The notes: a model not told the origin generated them from the sequence alone. A stretch of DNA of 64,000 nt from Anastrepha obliqua (GCF_027943255.1 NC_072893.1:91395784-91459783); one strand, 5' to 3'; positions 1 to 11,230 are shown, counted from the stretch's first letter. Numbers and translations: made by a program.

Positions 1-740
1 ATCGGACAAAAATGGCGTAAACTACGCTAGTTTTTCGTTAATAGAAAATATGGGCCATCATGTGTATTGCAGTGTGTACAATGTATTGGTCATACATTTT
101 TTGTCAACTTTGAAAATTGGGATGAAGTTGTTCTGACTTGGAGTAAAAAGAACAATCTTTACTCCAAAAATATGTAGGTACTCTGTAAAAATAAATGAAT
201 ATATGGAATAATACCGTTATTTTTCTTAGTATCAATAAACAACAACTTTTCATCGTGGTATTTTTGTGTTTGTTTGTACCGTTACTTTGAGCACGAGTCA
301 GAGCAATTCATTACTACTTTTGCCGTTTCATAACTATAGAACGCATTAGGAATTGAAGCTTTAAAGTGCATTTATGTGTTCGCTGAGTACAACTTTTAAT
401 TTAAATCGTAGTAAATAAATATCAATATGCCACGCGGTTCAAAACTTACCGAATTAGAGAGAGGTAAAATTACTGCGTGGGAGGAGGAGGGTCTCTGCGC
501 CTCAGAAATCGCGCGAAAATTATGTCGCAAAATTATGTAGAAACACGTAAACCTTTCATTTGTAATTTATGATAAATTGTCATTGTCAAACATTTATTGT
601 CAATACATAAAGAATGCAGTGATTTTTCCAAGTAAATAATCATTAAAGACAAAAACTATGGTTCCACAAATGGATAGATATTCAAGGCATTTTTTTCTAT
701 TTACGGAAAACTAGCGTAGTTTACGCAATTTTTGTCCGAT
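1..740 (+). mobile_element. Internally deleted Tc1-like DNA transposon
   Basis: The two ends form a nearly perfect inverted repeat of about 48 bp. The left end starts ATCGGACAAAAATGGCGTAA, and the complement of 693-740 reads ATCGGACAAAAATTGCGTAA and continues in parallel. The right end is followed by TA (741-742), as expected for Tc1/mariner insertion; the left flank lies outside the window. Inside, only the first 37 codons of a transposase survive (427-540), after a leader of about 400 bp. At 740 bp it is about half of a complete Tc1-type element, so it depends on a transposase encoded elsewhere. It is not repeated in this window. Confidence 0.85.
427..540 (+). pseudogene. Tc1-like transposase, N-terminal DNA-binding stub
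   Basis: An ATG opens a 37-codon frame beginning MPRGSKLTELERGKITAW and ending KLCRKIM before TAG. The pattern (basic start, LTELERGKI, then EEGLCASEIARKL) matches the first helix-turn-helix of Tc1-type transposases, which bind the terminal inverted repeats. The rest of the protein, including all three catalytic acidic residues, is absent. The stop lies where the internal deletion joins, so this is a stub and not a short intact gene. The ATG was chosen because the MPRG(K/S)-L start is usual for the family. Confidence 0.7.
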
Positions 741-2884
741 TATTCAAAGTAATACATTAATTTCTTCGTTAATAAATCCACTCAAAGAATATTAACAAAC
801 ATCTTTAATTTTGTTGTAAAATTATGCAATAAAAAATTGTTAAAGTTAAAAAAATGATAAAAAAAGCACTTTCTCCAGGTTTAATCAAATAAAAATCACA
901 ACTAACTAGTTTGAATAATTACTTGTTGTACATCATTTGAAAGGTCTGACAATATCATTTTCAAAACATATAAAATATTCAAAATCGGTGAAAAGATGAC
1001 TGAGATATCCGTAGATTACCGCGCAAAGTCTGAAAAAACGGTTTTTTATAAATAAATAAAAATTGGAGGGTACAAAAAATGTAACAAAAATATGTTTATG
1101 CATTATTCGACCATATAAACAACCTACAGTGTGTAATTTATCAGGTGTATTTTCAGTGTTGCACCGTGTTATTATTTGTGATATGATGTGAAGATTTGGG
1201 CACACTTATGTCATTGCTTGCCTCAATCTACGAGTATTATGTAAGTTGTTACTGTTTGCTATGAATTAAATGACTTCAAATAATACAAAAACGGTACATG
1301 GATTTAAAGACGAATTTAATTTTTTTGTGGTCCACCCTAATGCACCATGCACATGTTTGTTTTCTGTGTGTTTTACTTGTTTTCATATTTGTATGCATAA
1401 GTATTTGTTGGTTGTTTCGTTGTCATTGCTATTGCTGGATCTCCCTCTTTCAAGCAGCCGAATTGCCAGCCCCTTAAGGCAATAAGCAAGGCTGTCAGGT
1501 TTGCAACTAGCAACAGGCGTGTGGGCCGCTGAAACAATTTAAAGAATCTGAAGCTGAGGTTGAATTTAAATCTCGTTTTCTGGTCTTAGCCTTTAATGCA
1601 AAGTCACACTGAAACACACACACACACACACACATGCAACTAGCTCTAAAACGGCAAAGATTTGACGACAATAACGCCTTCTTAAAGTGATCTTGTTGAC
1701 ATTTTCATGAATGTATTTGAAAATGTTGTTTTTATTACAATACATAAATGTTTTATTTTTGGCTCCTCAACGCAACTTTCAATCAACAAAAAATAATCGC
1801 AAAGATCATTGGTTGTATACAAAATCTTAATGTGTTTTACAAATTTGCTTCAAAAACCACTTGTATGAAGTTTGGATTTTTATGGGCATTATTTGTTTTT
1901 CTGTTTTTTGGGTTTGTGTGTTATGACCAAAGGTGCGTACGGCTACGCATATTTATATACATATATATACATATGTATAACTATGTATGTGTATATGCAT
2001 ACTTGTACTTGTAAATGGTTGAGATTAATAGGTCATTACAGCTGTCGGGCCACAACTAATAACCACCAAATTGTCTTCCACTCACTTAAATTCTCACATG
2101 TAAACAGATGCGGACAACTAAATAGAGCCGGCATGCTCTTCTTTCATACTTTTTGAAACTTGTTAATATTTCTTTTTAGATAATGGTAAATTTATTTTTA
2201 AATTGACTGAGACGTATTTTGTATGTTATACGCCCTAGTCAGTGTATTTTTGTGGGCACACCATACTTCAGTAAAGTACTACCAGACACGTCCAGATAGT
2301 AAGTACACACAATTTAGGCTTAAAAAACTTTATTACAAAAATGTTCATGGTTGCATTTCTGCTTATATAGGTTACTTTTCAGCATGGCCGATTTTCAGTG
2401 CTGTTGGTGAAACAGGGTATAAATGTTTGCTCTGAAAAGCCGCCCGCTCATCGACCACTTCACCAACTCTTCCTTCACCTTCTCGCCCGTTGAAAACCTT
2501 TTCCACGCATCAGCTCCTTCAGAGAACTGAAACATTGCAGAAAATGCATTCAGCGTCTATCTGCGATCGTCACGAACTCAGTTTTCTCAATTTTTCCCGT
2601 AAGTTTGTTAGTCACAATTGAAGACCACCCATTCCTTTGCTCCTCATACTCGGATATACGAGTGTTTAACCATCGCGACACCACTTGCACATCACTGTAC
2701 GATTCATAACTCTATCACCCTAAGCAATTTTCAGCTCATTGAACTCTCAATTTCAGTATTTTCATTCACAACGATGTATATTAGTATAGGCCATCATTAC
2801 ACTTTATGTCCTTCGATGGATGAAAACGTATCTATTTGGTAGTAATTGATGGTTTTTCCTCGGAACCATTTATTGCTACAACAG
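741..2884. other. Intergenic or intronic stretch without recognised gene
   Basis: AT-rich sequence with only short chance ORFs on either strand. It holds a CA microsatellite (1615-1634) and a TA/TG-rich stretch near 1955-2010. A slightly more GC-rich patch near 2430-2620 has no coherent reading frame. No splice-bounded ORF or repeat end was recognised. Confidence 0.5.
1615..1634. repeat. CA dinucleotide microsatellite
   Basis: Ten uninterrupted CA units. It is a likely length-variable marker; no function is implied. Confidence 0.9.
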
Positions 2885-3070
2885 GGGTGCCCATGGAAGC
2901 ATTTTAAGGCCTGTACTCTTTACCCTCTTCATTGAAAATATTTATTCTCATTTTCAAATTTTTTGTGGTTATTATAAATTCAGGGAACGCATTAGAGCTC
3001 CAAACTTCTCTGAATGTAGCCAAAATGTATACTGATCGAATGGACCATATAACTTGTAGCGTTGCCAGAC
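2885..3070 (+). pseudogene. Non-LTR reverse transcriptase scrap
   Basis: One frame near 2888-2944 reads GAHGSILRPVLFTLFIENI. This matches the conserved G-x-x-GSILGPxLFxLFIND block of LINE reverse transcriptases. A second frame near 3015-3050 reads KMYTDRMDHI, which could be a decayed K-x-YADD catalytic box. The two pieces need at least one frameshift to join and the sequence between them is unreadable. It stops about 40 bp before the rosa-like element at 3111. The first block is a good match and the second is inference. Confidence 0.4.
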
Positions 3071-3110
3071 ATACGGTAGGCCGGGTATCATATTCCAAAA
3101 ATATATACTA

Positions 3111-3478
3111 AAGGGTTTTTCAATTGGCGCGGGTCGATTTTGGCGCCCTGTGGCAGCCATTTTGTTTTGGTGACATCTGTCAGATCTTTTGCTTATTATT
3201 CAGTTGTTTATGTCAAATCATTATGGGAAGTTACACGATTGAACAGCACGTTCAAATGATAAAACTTTATTATCAAAATGATTGTTCATTAACGCAAACG
3301 TTGCACGCATTGCGCCCATTTTTCGGTAGACGTGGTGGCCCTTCCAATTTCTTATGGCCCATATTGAACCATATGGACCTAGACGACATGTGGTTCCAGC
3401 AGGACGGCGCTACGTGCCACACAGCAAACGCCATTTTATTCCATTTCAACTTCTACTTGCCCTTATTGAGAAACCCTT
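3111..3478 (+). mobile_element. Rosa-like (DD41D) mariner deletion derivative, 368 bp
   Basis: The left end AAGGGTTTTTCAAT and the complement of the right end, AAGGGTTTCTCAAT, form short inverted repeats. TA flanks both sides (3109-3110 and 3479-3480), the target duplication of the Tc1/mariner superfamily. The interior keeps the first and middle parts of a transposase gene on the + strand and lacks everything between and after. It is much shorter than a complete element (about 1.3 kb is usual), so it can only move in trans. It has the same end motif and coding type as the elements at 18884, 23388 and 40335. Confidence 0.8.
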
Positions 3479-3483
3479 TATAA
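3223..3483 (+). pseudogene. Rosa-like transposase, internally deleted
   Basis: The frame begins MGSYTIEQHVQMIKLYYQND, the usual start of this transposase group, and covers the first helix-turn-helix. After ALRPFFGRRGGPS it jumps to LNHMDLDDMWFQQDGATCH, the block around the second catalytic aspartate. The first aspartate domain is gone. The frame then runs into the right inverted repeat and ends at TAA just outside the element. The 86-residue product has a partial DNA-binding domain and one catalytic residue and should not be an active transposase. The ATG was chosen by family similarity, although the frame is open 33 codons further upstream. Confidence 0.75.
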
Positions 3484-3576
3484 AATTATCTAAAAGATTA
3501 TAAAAAAAGTTCATTCCAACAATATTTCTGCTTTGTATTATCATTTTAAGTTCTCAATCTCTAAAAACACCTGATA
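3483..3576 (-). mobile_element. Solo end of a second mariner-like family
   Basis: Read on the minus strand from 3576, this piece starts TATCAGGTGTTTTTAGAG, continues GAACTTAAAATGATAATAC and passes through ATTGTTGGAATGA. The left end of the relic at 29316 is nearly the same (TATCGGGTGTTTTTAAGAG, then TTCAAAATGATAACAC and ATTGTTGGAATGA). Two matching ends in unrelated surroundings mark this as a transposon terminus. Only about 94 bp remain, directly beside the rosa-like element. Confidence 0.6.
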
Positions 3577-5160
3577 TATGGCACCAATTTTTTTTTGTTT
3601 TTTTTTTTTTTAATAGGCGTACAAATTTTGTCATTTGCGGATTAGTTTTAACGTTCCTCAAATAAATCTTCGTCAATCTTAACCATTTCATGTGGAGTGT
3701 TTCAAAACCAATTTTGCTCGTAATGGTCTTATTGATTGGACACTTCGAGATTGATTTTTCTTTATCTAAGTCTGATTCTATGAAAATTTTAATGTAACTT
3801 CTACGTTCGAATTATAATTCACTTTGTTATTAGTCTGTTAGGTATTTTGTACTGCAGGTTTAATAAATAAATTAATTAATTAATTATGTACCTAATAAAA
3901 AATAATTAACTACCATACAAAACCGTCCTGGACACATGTGGATGAAAAAGCTTGGTTGACTTCTGCTGATATTAATTCAATTAATCCAATGAATAGTTAA
4001 TCGCAGTTTCAATATCGACTCGGACTCTCCGAAAGCGACACTCTTTCAAAGATCAAAGAATCCTTTTAACTTGAACTTAGCGAAGAAAACGAGTTAACAT
4101 GGCGCATTAACATATCACCAATTCCATGTAAATAGAATAGCCTAAAGTGCCAAGCCGCATGTTCGTTAGGCTCCATGTACGAAACTCCAACCAAAGTCCA
4201 TTTACGCAAAATCCTAACCGAAACGTATAAGCTCTATTTAGTTGTCCACAACTATATGTACATACTTACACACATGTATATATGTACCTGTATCTCGATT
4301 TGCACATCTGCAGACGCATATCTCGACAAAGAGTCACTTTGTACTTTATTAAGTTGACAGGTGGGAGTGTTTTATGGAATTCCGCATAGTTAGGTTTTAT
4401 GCCTTTTTGCTCGCTTTTCTTTTTCTTGTTTTGATGTTGCTGTTTTTTGTGCAAATCTCACAATTGCGCAACGTGAATGCGTATGTTTCTGCGCACCAAT
4501 GAATTGACAAAAAATTTAGTTGAAGGTGAATTTATGTGAATTCATGATGCGTAAAATGCGTTTTTTTTTATTAACCACTTGCATAGGTCAAATGCGGCAC
4601 GATTAACAGTAAAATATTGTTTTTTAATGAGAAAACAATAAATTGGTAATTTTACAAATCGTGTTTTACGCACTCAATTAATTATTTGTACATATACATT
4701 CACAACGGATGTTGCGAATGTGGAATTTTGCAATCGCGGATGTTTAGTGTTTTTAAGAAATAATTATGTAATTCAAGTAAATGGACAAGTTAGTAATTTT
4801 TAATAATGTTTATTTGATTTGGCAGTTAAATTTAAAAATTTACTAAGCACCTTACTCAGTTTCCACCATAAATAGTACAAATGTTCCTCCAAATGTATTT
4901 AATTCCAGTTCTTCTGCGAAAGTTACTGAATTGCAGTACTCAAATGACTTGAAAACATACTCTTTGTATTTAAATAAAGAAAAATTGAGGATGATGTAAG
5001 ATGGCGTTGGCAGCATCATGGTCTGCGCCTGTTCACTGTAACTTCGACCACAGTTACCGGGTGGTTGTATTGGATTGGGGAATAAGTTCTTAGCATTTTT
5101 ACCGGAGACTTCTATCTAAACAAAAAGAGGTTGTCTGTAAAGTCGGTTTACTGACGATAG
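3577..5160. other. Intergenic or intronic stretch without recognised gene
   Basis: Very AT-rich, with a poly-T run at 3588-3612 and TAAT-type runs near 3865-3900. No coding frame, splice-bounded ORF or transposon end was recognised. Confidence 0.45.
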
Positions 5161-5190
5161 TTTAACGTGATAACGTCATAAGAAAATACT
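5161..5190. repeat. Left hairpin end of the CATAA-bearing repeat
   Basis: It contains AACGTGATAACGTCATAAG. This is the inverted counterpart of the hairpin motif CTTATAATTC/GAATTATAAGACGTTATCACGTC found at 5897-5918 and 6303-6324. The core GACGT-TATC-ACGTC is self-complementary. With the right copy it brackets the CATAA satellite, which suggests the terminus of a small mobile repeat. Confidence 0.45.
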
Positions 5191-5277
5191 GATTGGATGG
5201 TTGCATTTTTCAAAAGAAAATTTTAATTTTATTTGTTTGATAGATATTTTGTATGGATATAGAGAATGAGTTAACAT

Positions 5278-5822
5278 TAACATAACATAACATTACATAA
5301 CATAACATAACATAACATAACATAACATAACATAACATAACATAACATAACATAACATAACATAACATAACATAACATAACATAACATAACATAACATAA
5401 CATAACATAACATAACATAACATAACATAACATAACATAACATAACATAACATAACATAACATAACATAACATAACATAACATAACATAACATAACATAA
5501 CATAACATAACATAACATAACATAACATAACATAACATAACATAACATAACATAACATAACATAACATAACATAACATAACATAACATAACATAACATAA
5601 CATAACATAACATAACATAACATAACATAACATAACATAACATAACATAACATAACATAACATAACATAACATAACATAACATAACATAACATAACATAA
5701 CATAACATAACATAACATAACATAACATAACATAACATAACATAACATAACATAACATAACATATTATAACATACCATAACATAACATAACATAACATAA
5801 CATAACATAACATAACATAACA
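5278..5822. repeat. CATAA pentanucleotide satellite, about 109 units
   Basis: About 545 bp of tandem CATAA. The core from about 5295 to 5760 is essentially perfect, and variant units (CATTA, CATATTATAA, CATACCATAA) occur only near the two edges. Long open frames on the minus strand (repeating MLCYV) result from a 5-bp unit with no stop in three frames and are not genes. A perfect core with worn edges is typical of replication slippage. The array sits inside the hairpin-bounded block 5161-5921. Confidence 0.95.
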
Positions 5823-5825
5823 TGC

Positions 5826-5921
5826 TGTTCAAGCAAGGTAACGACGTATGAGCGAGATAACGACGCATTTTTTGGTGCATGCAGCCGGCTACATAGAATT
5901 ATAAGACGTTATCACGTCAAA
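5826..5921 (+). repeat. GCAAGGTAACGAC minisatellite plus hairpin end, copy 1
   Basis: Two degenerate units of (ATGA)GCAAGGTAACGAC are followed by GCATTTTTTGGTGCATGCAGCC and then GAATTATAAGACGTTATCAC with its hairpin. The same order of parts recurs at 6178-6329, so this block is a repeat unit with a defined 3' end. Confidence 0.6.
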
Positions 5922-6177
5922 AAAAAATAATAACATTAAAACAACAGGTATTATTAACAAGCTTGGTTTTATTTTAAATTCTTCAAGTAAATCAAATTAA
6001 TAATAATCAATAAGAAGGCATATGCAAATACAAATACGTGAATTTATATATGTACATATGCGCATATATGTACATACATATATACGCTCACTTAAGTAGG
6101 AGAGAGCAAGATGTCGAACGTTGCAGTTCGTTTGCTTTGTCGTTCGTTCCGCGCTTTCGCTTGCAGTTCATTCAATG

Positions 6178-6329
6178 CAATGAGCAAGGTAACGACAAAT
6201 GAGCAAGGTAACGGCAATGAGCAAGGTAACGACACATGAGCAAGGTAACACTAATGAGCAAGGTAACGGCACATTTTTTCGTGCGTGCAGCCTGTTAAAT
6301 CGAATTATAAGACGTTATCACGTCAAAAA
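6178..6329 (+). repeat. GCAAGGTAACGRC minisatellite plus hairpin end, copy 2
   Basis: Five tandem units of roughly 16-18 bp, ATGAGCAAGGTAACGRCA, are followed by CATTTTTTCGTGCGTGCAGCC and the terminal GAATTATAAGACGTTATCAC hairpin. It is collinear with 5826-5921 but has more minisatellite units. A central minisatellite with a 3' hairpin resembles Helitron-derived DINE-1/INE-1 elements of flies. That assignment is inference, because no Helitron 5' end or CTRR terminus was established. Confidence 0.55.
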
Positions 6330-6390
6330 CCATAATTATATCAATAAGTTAATCAATTATATATTCACGGCTCCTGTTTATAACCTCTTC

Positions 6391-7373
6391 CTACCTCTTG
6401 ACTAATTTGTTGATGCCGTTGCGCCAAAACTCGCCTGGTCTGGTGTCAAAGAAGGAGTTGAACCAGGTTTTAAGGACCGCTTTGCTATCGAAGATAACGA
6501 CCTTCGTATGGTTCGACAAAGAGCAGAAAAGATGGTAATCGGTTGTTGCAAGGACCGAAGTATATGGCGGATGCTGAAGGATCTCCCGTTCAAGCTCTTG
6601 GAGTGCGGATTTGACGACTTGTACAATATGGGGGCTGGCGTTGTCGTGAAGGAGTATGGTTTGACCATGACGATCAGGTATTTTCAGCCGAAAGCCTCAT
6701 TCACGCGGTGTAGCTGGGCAATATAGAGATCCCTGTTGACTCTGGCATTCTTTTCGAGCACTTCCTAGTGCGAAATGCCCTCCCAGTCCCACCAAACACA
6801 TATCATGATCTTCTTTGGATGAAAATCCGGTTTGAATCTCGACTTTGGCGTATCTCCTCGAGCCACCCACTCTTTTCATTCCTTCATATTGATATATAGG
6901 CACCTTTTCTCATCTCCCGTGACAATTCAGTACAAAAAGCGCTTTTTATGTCCGCGTGTTGCTCGATGCCTGGCGAGATGCTGAGAAGCAATTTGAAGGC
7001 GACTTTCTTTGTTATTTTCGTTGAGTTCGTGCAGCACCCAGGCTCCCTATTTTTCGGTAAATCCTATTGAATGAAGGTGATTAAGAATTGTTTTATGATC
7101 GCAGTTCATTTTTTCTGCCAATTCACTACTGATTTGGCGACTGTTCTCCTTCAAAAGTGATTTCAGACGTTCTTCATCGAATTCAGTAGGTCTTTCGCCA
7201 TTTTTGAACATTGAAAACCATTTCCGTGATGCAGACTCGCATATGACACCTTTTGCATAAGCGTCGCAAATGTCTCGGGTTGCTTCGTTAGCTTTGGAAT
7301 CTTTTTGACCTTTATTAAAAGCAAAGACGAGCAGGTGTCGAAAATGTTGATTTTTGCCTCTTAGGTATTCCAT
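6391..7373 (-). pseudogene. Mariner transposase relic, nearly full length
   Basis: On the minus strand the protein starts MEYLRGKNQHFRHLLVFAFN and runs cleanly for 108 residues through the helix-turn-helix half (SASRKWFSMFKNG, ELAEKMNCDHKTILNHLHSI) to GFTEK, then a stop. Beyond it, WVLHELNENNKESRLQIASQ, IVTGDEK, PKKIMICVWWDWEGI, LLHDNASPHI and DYHLFCSLSNH appear in order in shifting frames, down to GINKLVKR and a stop at 6391. IVTGDE and HDN carry the first two catalytic aspartates. The usual SPD is replaced, but the third catalytic Asp (TTDYH) is still visible. Stops and frameshifts make it inactive. No clear terminal inverted repeats were found. Confidence 0.85.
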
Positions 7374-8487
7374 TTCTAAGCCTCAAAACTAGTTAAAATT
7401 AAATATTTCAAAAATATAATTAACATAGTTTTGTAGAGCAGAAAAAGTTATTTCGAATACTTAGCCTTTACCAAACAGCAAACAAATCGTTGTAAAATAA
7501 AAGAAAATATAAAAACGTTATGAACTTATTACCAAACCCAATAGTTTATTGAAACATTGATAGACAAATTCATATATCTATAGATTCTAAAGGGTAACTT
7601 GTTGCAGGTCGCCGATAATCTGTGCGGTCTACTCTGGAAAATAATAACCGAAAACACAAGATTTCCTACAAAAATGTCCTAAAGCAGTAGCTGAAAATGG
7701 GATGGATGAATATTTCGCTTTATTTTACTCAAAAACTGACTTTTTGAAATAAAAATTTGATAATGCAGATGTTTTCTTAAATATTCCAGGCAGATTTCCT
7801 GAAAATATTACTTAATTTAAAAAATTTTTCATTGTAGTTTTTTGACTTTAAACATGAAATTGTATGCAAATCGTACTTCATACAAGAGTTTCATTTTCAT
7901 GTCTGCAAATAAATATTGCCATTTGATTGTTAACCAAATATTGAAAAACAAAAGATAATTGAATATATTAACGGAAACAGTAATAATTCTCTTAAGTTGT
8001 GGTACAAAATCCAGTTTTGGTTTTTTGAAATTTCAAAATTTTTCGAAAATTTTTTTTTTAAAGATCATTTTTTCGAGTGGTCCACACCGGTCCACTTGAA
8101 ATCAACATGAGTGATGTAGCCACATATTTCAGCTATGATCTCAAACTGAAACCTGTTGCGCAAAGTTGCGCAAATTAAAAATAATGTAGCTTTTGTGCAT
8201 TTACCCACAGGCAAAACGTTACATATGGCTTATGTAATTTTGTGTAAAAGACAGAAAAAGACATCACAGACCCCATCAGCATTAAGAGACAACTAAAAAA
8301 AAAAAAATTTATTAAAAAAACAAATTTTTTATTTAATATTATTACAATATTAATATGATATATGTATATATAACACTATATATAATAATATAACATTTTT
8401 ATCTGTCACTGGAGGAACGGGCATAAGCCGATTAGAATATTAACGAACATCTGAGAATTCCTTGTAATAATAAAATCAAAATGACGT
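7374..8487. other. AT-rich stretch without recognised gene
   Basis: It contains long A and T runs and short chance ORFs. A small palindromic phrase, GTGGTCCACACCGGTCCACTT, lies at about 8078-8098. It may mark an old element end, because the ORF relic at 8488 follows, but no partner end was found. Confidence 0.4.
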
Positions 8488-8757
8488 ATGCCAACTCTCC
8501 GAAGAGGCTCAGGAAGCACGCAATAAGGATTTGAAAAATTTTAGACAAAATAATACACGAAAAATGTCTGAACTGACACAATGACAGATTTATTAAATGC
8601 TTTGCTTTGTTCATCAGATGTAGTTATAATATCAAAAACTAAGGTTCCGAAAAACAAGCCAAAACCATTTTCAAAAAAGGTTCTTGCGCTTTTAAATTTG
8701 AAAAATTATCCAGCCTCAGAAAATAGCTCATCAGAAACCGAGGATTCTGAGTCATAA
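8488..8757 (+). pseudogene. Unassigned ORF relic with acidic Ser/Glu tail
   Basis: One frame reads LSEEAQEARNKDLKNFRQNN then TRKMSELTQ before a stop. A shifted frame from an ATG at 8581 continues DLLNALLCSSDVVIISKTKV to a C-terminus SSSETEDSES and TAA at 8755-8757. The two parts look like one protein broken by a single frameshift: a charged helical stretch, a short hydrophobic stretch, then an acidic tail. The style is that of transposon-encoded ORFs of insects, but I cannot name the family. The 58-codon downstream frame alone could also be chance. The A-rich tract that follows fits a retroposed or transposon 3' end. Confidence 0.35.
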
Positions 8758-8945
8758 AAAAAAATTAAAAATGAAAAACAAAAAAAAAACAACTAAATAT
8801 ACAAAAAAAAAATTTAAAAACTAAAACAAAAAAAAAATTTTAAAATTAAAAATAAAAAAAAATTAAAAATTAAAAATAAAAAAAAATTTAAAAATTAAAA
8901 AAAAAAAATAAAATAAAAAAAATCTAAAAATAAAAAAAAAATGAG
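8758..8945. repeat. A-rich low-complexity tract
   Basis: About 190 bp of A runs broken by single T or C bases (AAAATTAAAAATT-type). It immediately follows the stop of the preceding ORF relic. Confidence 0.85.
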
Positions 8946-10054
8946 GAGAGAATAACCTTACCGTAAACCTCCACTGGTACTCTCTGGGGTCGTGAAAAAT
9001 ATAAAAATGAACTCACCAGCTAATTACGGAAGTAAAAATGTATTTATAGTATTCAATGAATTTAAAATTTGCTAAAATTAAGGTCAGATTCGTCATCACT
9101 GCTCCTTAAAACCCCTAAATATATATTTTCAGCTTAATTAAATGAGTTTTTGAATTTTGTCCGCCAACGCCTTCTGGTCGGACCACTGTGCAATGGGTTA
9201 AAGTCTGTTCTGAACAACAAAAATTAACATTTCATACCAAGTAATAGAAATAGCTAAAAATCGTGTTTTACTTGAATGTTTTGAAAATCATAAGCCTCTT
9301 TATAAAATACGCAGAATTAGCATCATTAGTATTTTTAATTTTTAGTTTTTAAATTTTGTATTTAATTTTTAATCCTATTTTCTGTGACTGGTTTGATAAA
9401 TTTGTGCTTACTATATAACGAGCGTCTAAATAGTCATCGTCATTTTCCAGGGATGATGTGGGGTAGCGAACAATTTTAAGGCGCATCACTCATTGCACGA
9501 CATTCGCTTTCCCAAAGGCTTCGCATTGATTATTGCGAATGATAATGCGAATATCCGCAACTTCCCTGGTATAAACCTACAAAAATATACATATTTTATT
9601 TATATGTGCTTGTAGCCCAACGAGTTCGTACGTGCCTACCATTCGGTGGATCCCTTGCTCGATTCAAACTAAAAACGTATATTATAAACTTGATAAAAAC
9701 GTGGTTGTAAGAGCATACAAGATTACCAAATCCAAATCCTAAGGAATGCTGCTGATGTTTGGTCACTGTCAAGTATTTATGTTAACGTAGATTCGATTAT
9801 TGGGGGAACAGGAGAGGTATAGTCAGGCTAGGTTAAGTTACCCTCTCCCACACGCAGGAACGACGAAAGTCGATTGCCGTGAGAACGATTTTACTGGGTT
9901 TTACTGGGCATACATTCCCACTAGTCAGTGACAACTGATACGTCCAATCACTTGATAAAGGAATGAATAAGATAATCAGATCTTTTTGTCGATTTTAGGA
10001 AGTTAGCTCTAGGTGGAAATTTGACAGAGGTAATAATTTTAGTAGTACGTTAAT
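8946..10054. other. Intergenic or intronic stretch without recognised gene
   Basis: AT-rich with no coherent coding frame. The motif TCGGACCACTGTGC near 9178-9191 loosely mirrors the GTGGTCCAC phrase at 8078 and may be a decayed inverted end, but the match is too short to call. Confidence 0.4.
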
Positions 10055-10370
10055 GGCGGCCGCCATAGCTGAATGGGTTGGTGCGTGACTACCATTCGGG
10101 ATTCAGAGAGAACGTAGTTTCGAATCTCGGTGAAACACTAAAATTAAGAAAACGTTTTTTCTAATAGCGGTCGCCCCTCGGCAGGCAGTGTCAAACCTCC
10201 GAGTGTATTTCTGCCATGGAAAAGCTTCTCATACGTCTGCCGTTCGGAGTCGGCTTGAAACCGCAGGTCCCTCCATTTGTGGAACAACATCAAGACGCAC
10301 ACCACAAATAGGAGAAGGAGCTCGGCCAAACACCCAGAAAGGCTGTAAGCGCCACTTTTATATGTATATC
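10055..10370 (+). mobile_element. tRNA-derived SINE, copy 1
   Basis: The 5' head resembles a tRNA gene. A box-like TAGCTGAATGGGTTGGTG lies at 10066-10083 and a B-box-like GTTTCGAATCTCGG follows about 50 bp later, forming an internal RNA polymerase III promoter. The spacing allows a long variable arm as in Ser/Leu tRNAs. The body then reads AATAGCGGTCGCCCCTCGGC, AACCTCCGAGTGTATTTCTG, CCCTCCATTTGTGGAAC and GGAGCTCGGCCAAACACCC, ending in a TATATGTATA tail. The same body recurs at seven other places in this window. Confidence 0.85.
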
Positions 10371-11230
10371 CTCTCTGCACTTCCTGCATTTGCCGTTGCT
10401 AGCAATCCTTTTCTTGTAGGCATGTGCAGCCAATAGATTATGACCTATAAGAATATCTATGATAATTCTGCAGTCGAGAGTGTAAGTACAAGTTGATTGA
10501 AAATATATAAAGATATGGTAATTTAACCGCTAAGTGATGATACCCCGATTGATTCAGATTAACTGAATATGTGATATTATTGAAATGACAAATAGCTCGT
10601 CCCTCCCGGAACAATAAGTAACATATAATACTTTTCTAATAAAATTTTACCAAAACTTTAATACTTACGCGTAGGTATGTACAAATAAGAAAATTCATTT
10701 GTATAATTCAAAATATTCACATCAAAACATGAAATTGTGTTTAATCTTGACTTGCAATATCAGATAACGCCATATCTAAATTCTAACAATTTAAAAAAAA
10801 TTCTTAATTTTGTTTCTTTTTTTTAATTTTTGCAAAAATATACCATTACGAATATTTGCATAAGATAAGAATTACCTAACCACAACAAACAATAAATATT
10901 TCCGGTTATTTTCATGACAAATGTTTAATAACTTCTTGGAAACTAATTCTTTTCAGCGTCATCACTAACAACCACAAGTAAACAAACGATTGCTGATTTG
11001 AAATAAAATAACTCATCAAGTGCATTAAAAGCAACAAAAGTTTAGCGCCAATTCGAAAAGCTTAAAGTTGTGTAAGTGTGTGTGGCTCTTAATTTGTGAA
11101 ACTGCAGCAGATTGTGCGCCTAAAAATATGTAACGCTTGATGTAAGACAAGCGATTGTGCATAAAAGCGAATTCTATACGACCAAAGCGAATTATTAGTG
11201 CACAGATTTGTTTGTGTAGTGCATTAAAAA
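10371..11230. other. Upstream region of candidate first exon
   Basis: AT-rich up to about 10950. The last 250 bp are richer in CAACA, AACAA and GTG motifs, as in fly 5' leaders. No TATA box with a matching initiator was convincing. It probably includes the 5' untranslated region of the exon at 11231. Confidence 0.35.

Noticed and set aside
5278..5822. CATAA array considered as a CRISPR array or telomeric repeat
   Set aside because: It has no spacers, the host is a eukaryote, and the unit is not the insect TTAGG telomere repeat.
5210..5880. Three long minus-strand ORFs of repeating MLCYV
   Set aside because: They are the translation of the CATAA satellite in three frames, with no start context or non-repetitive domain.
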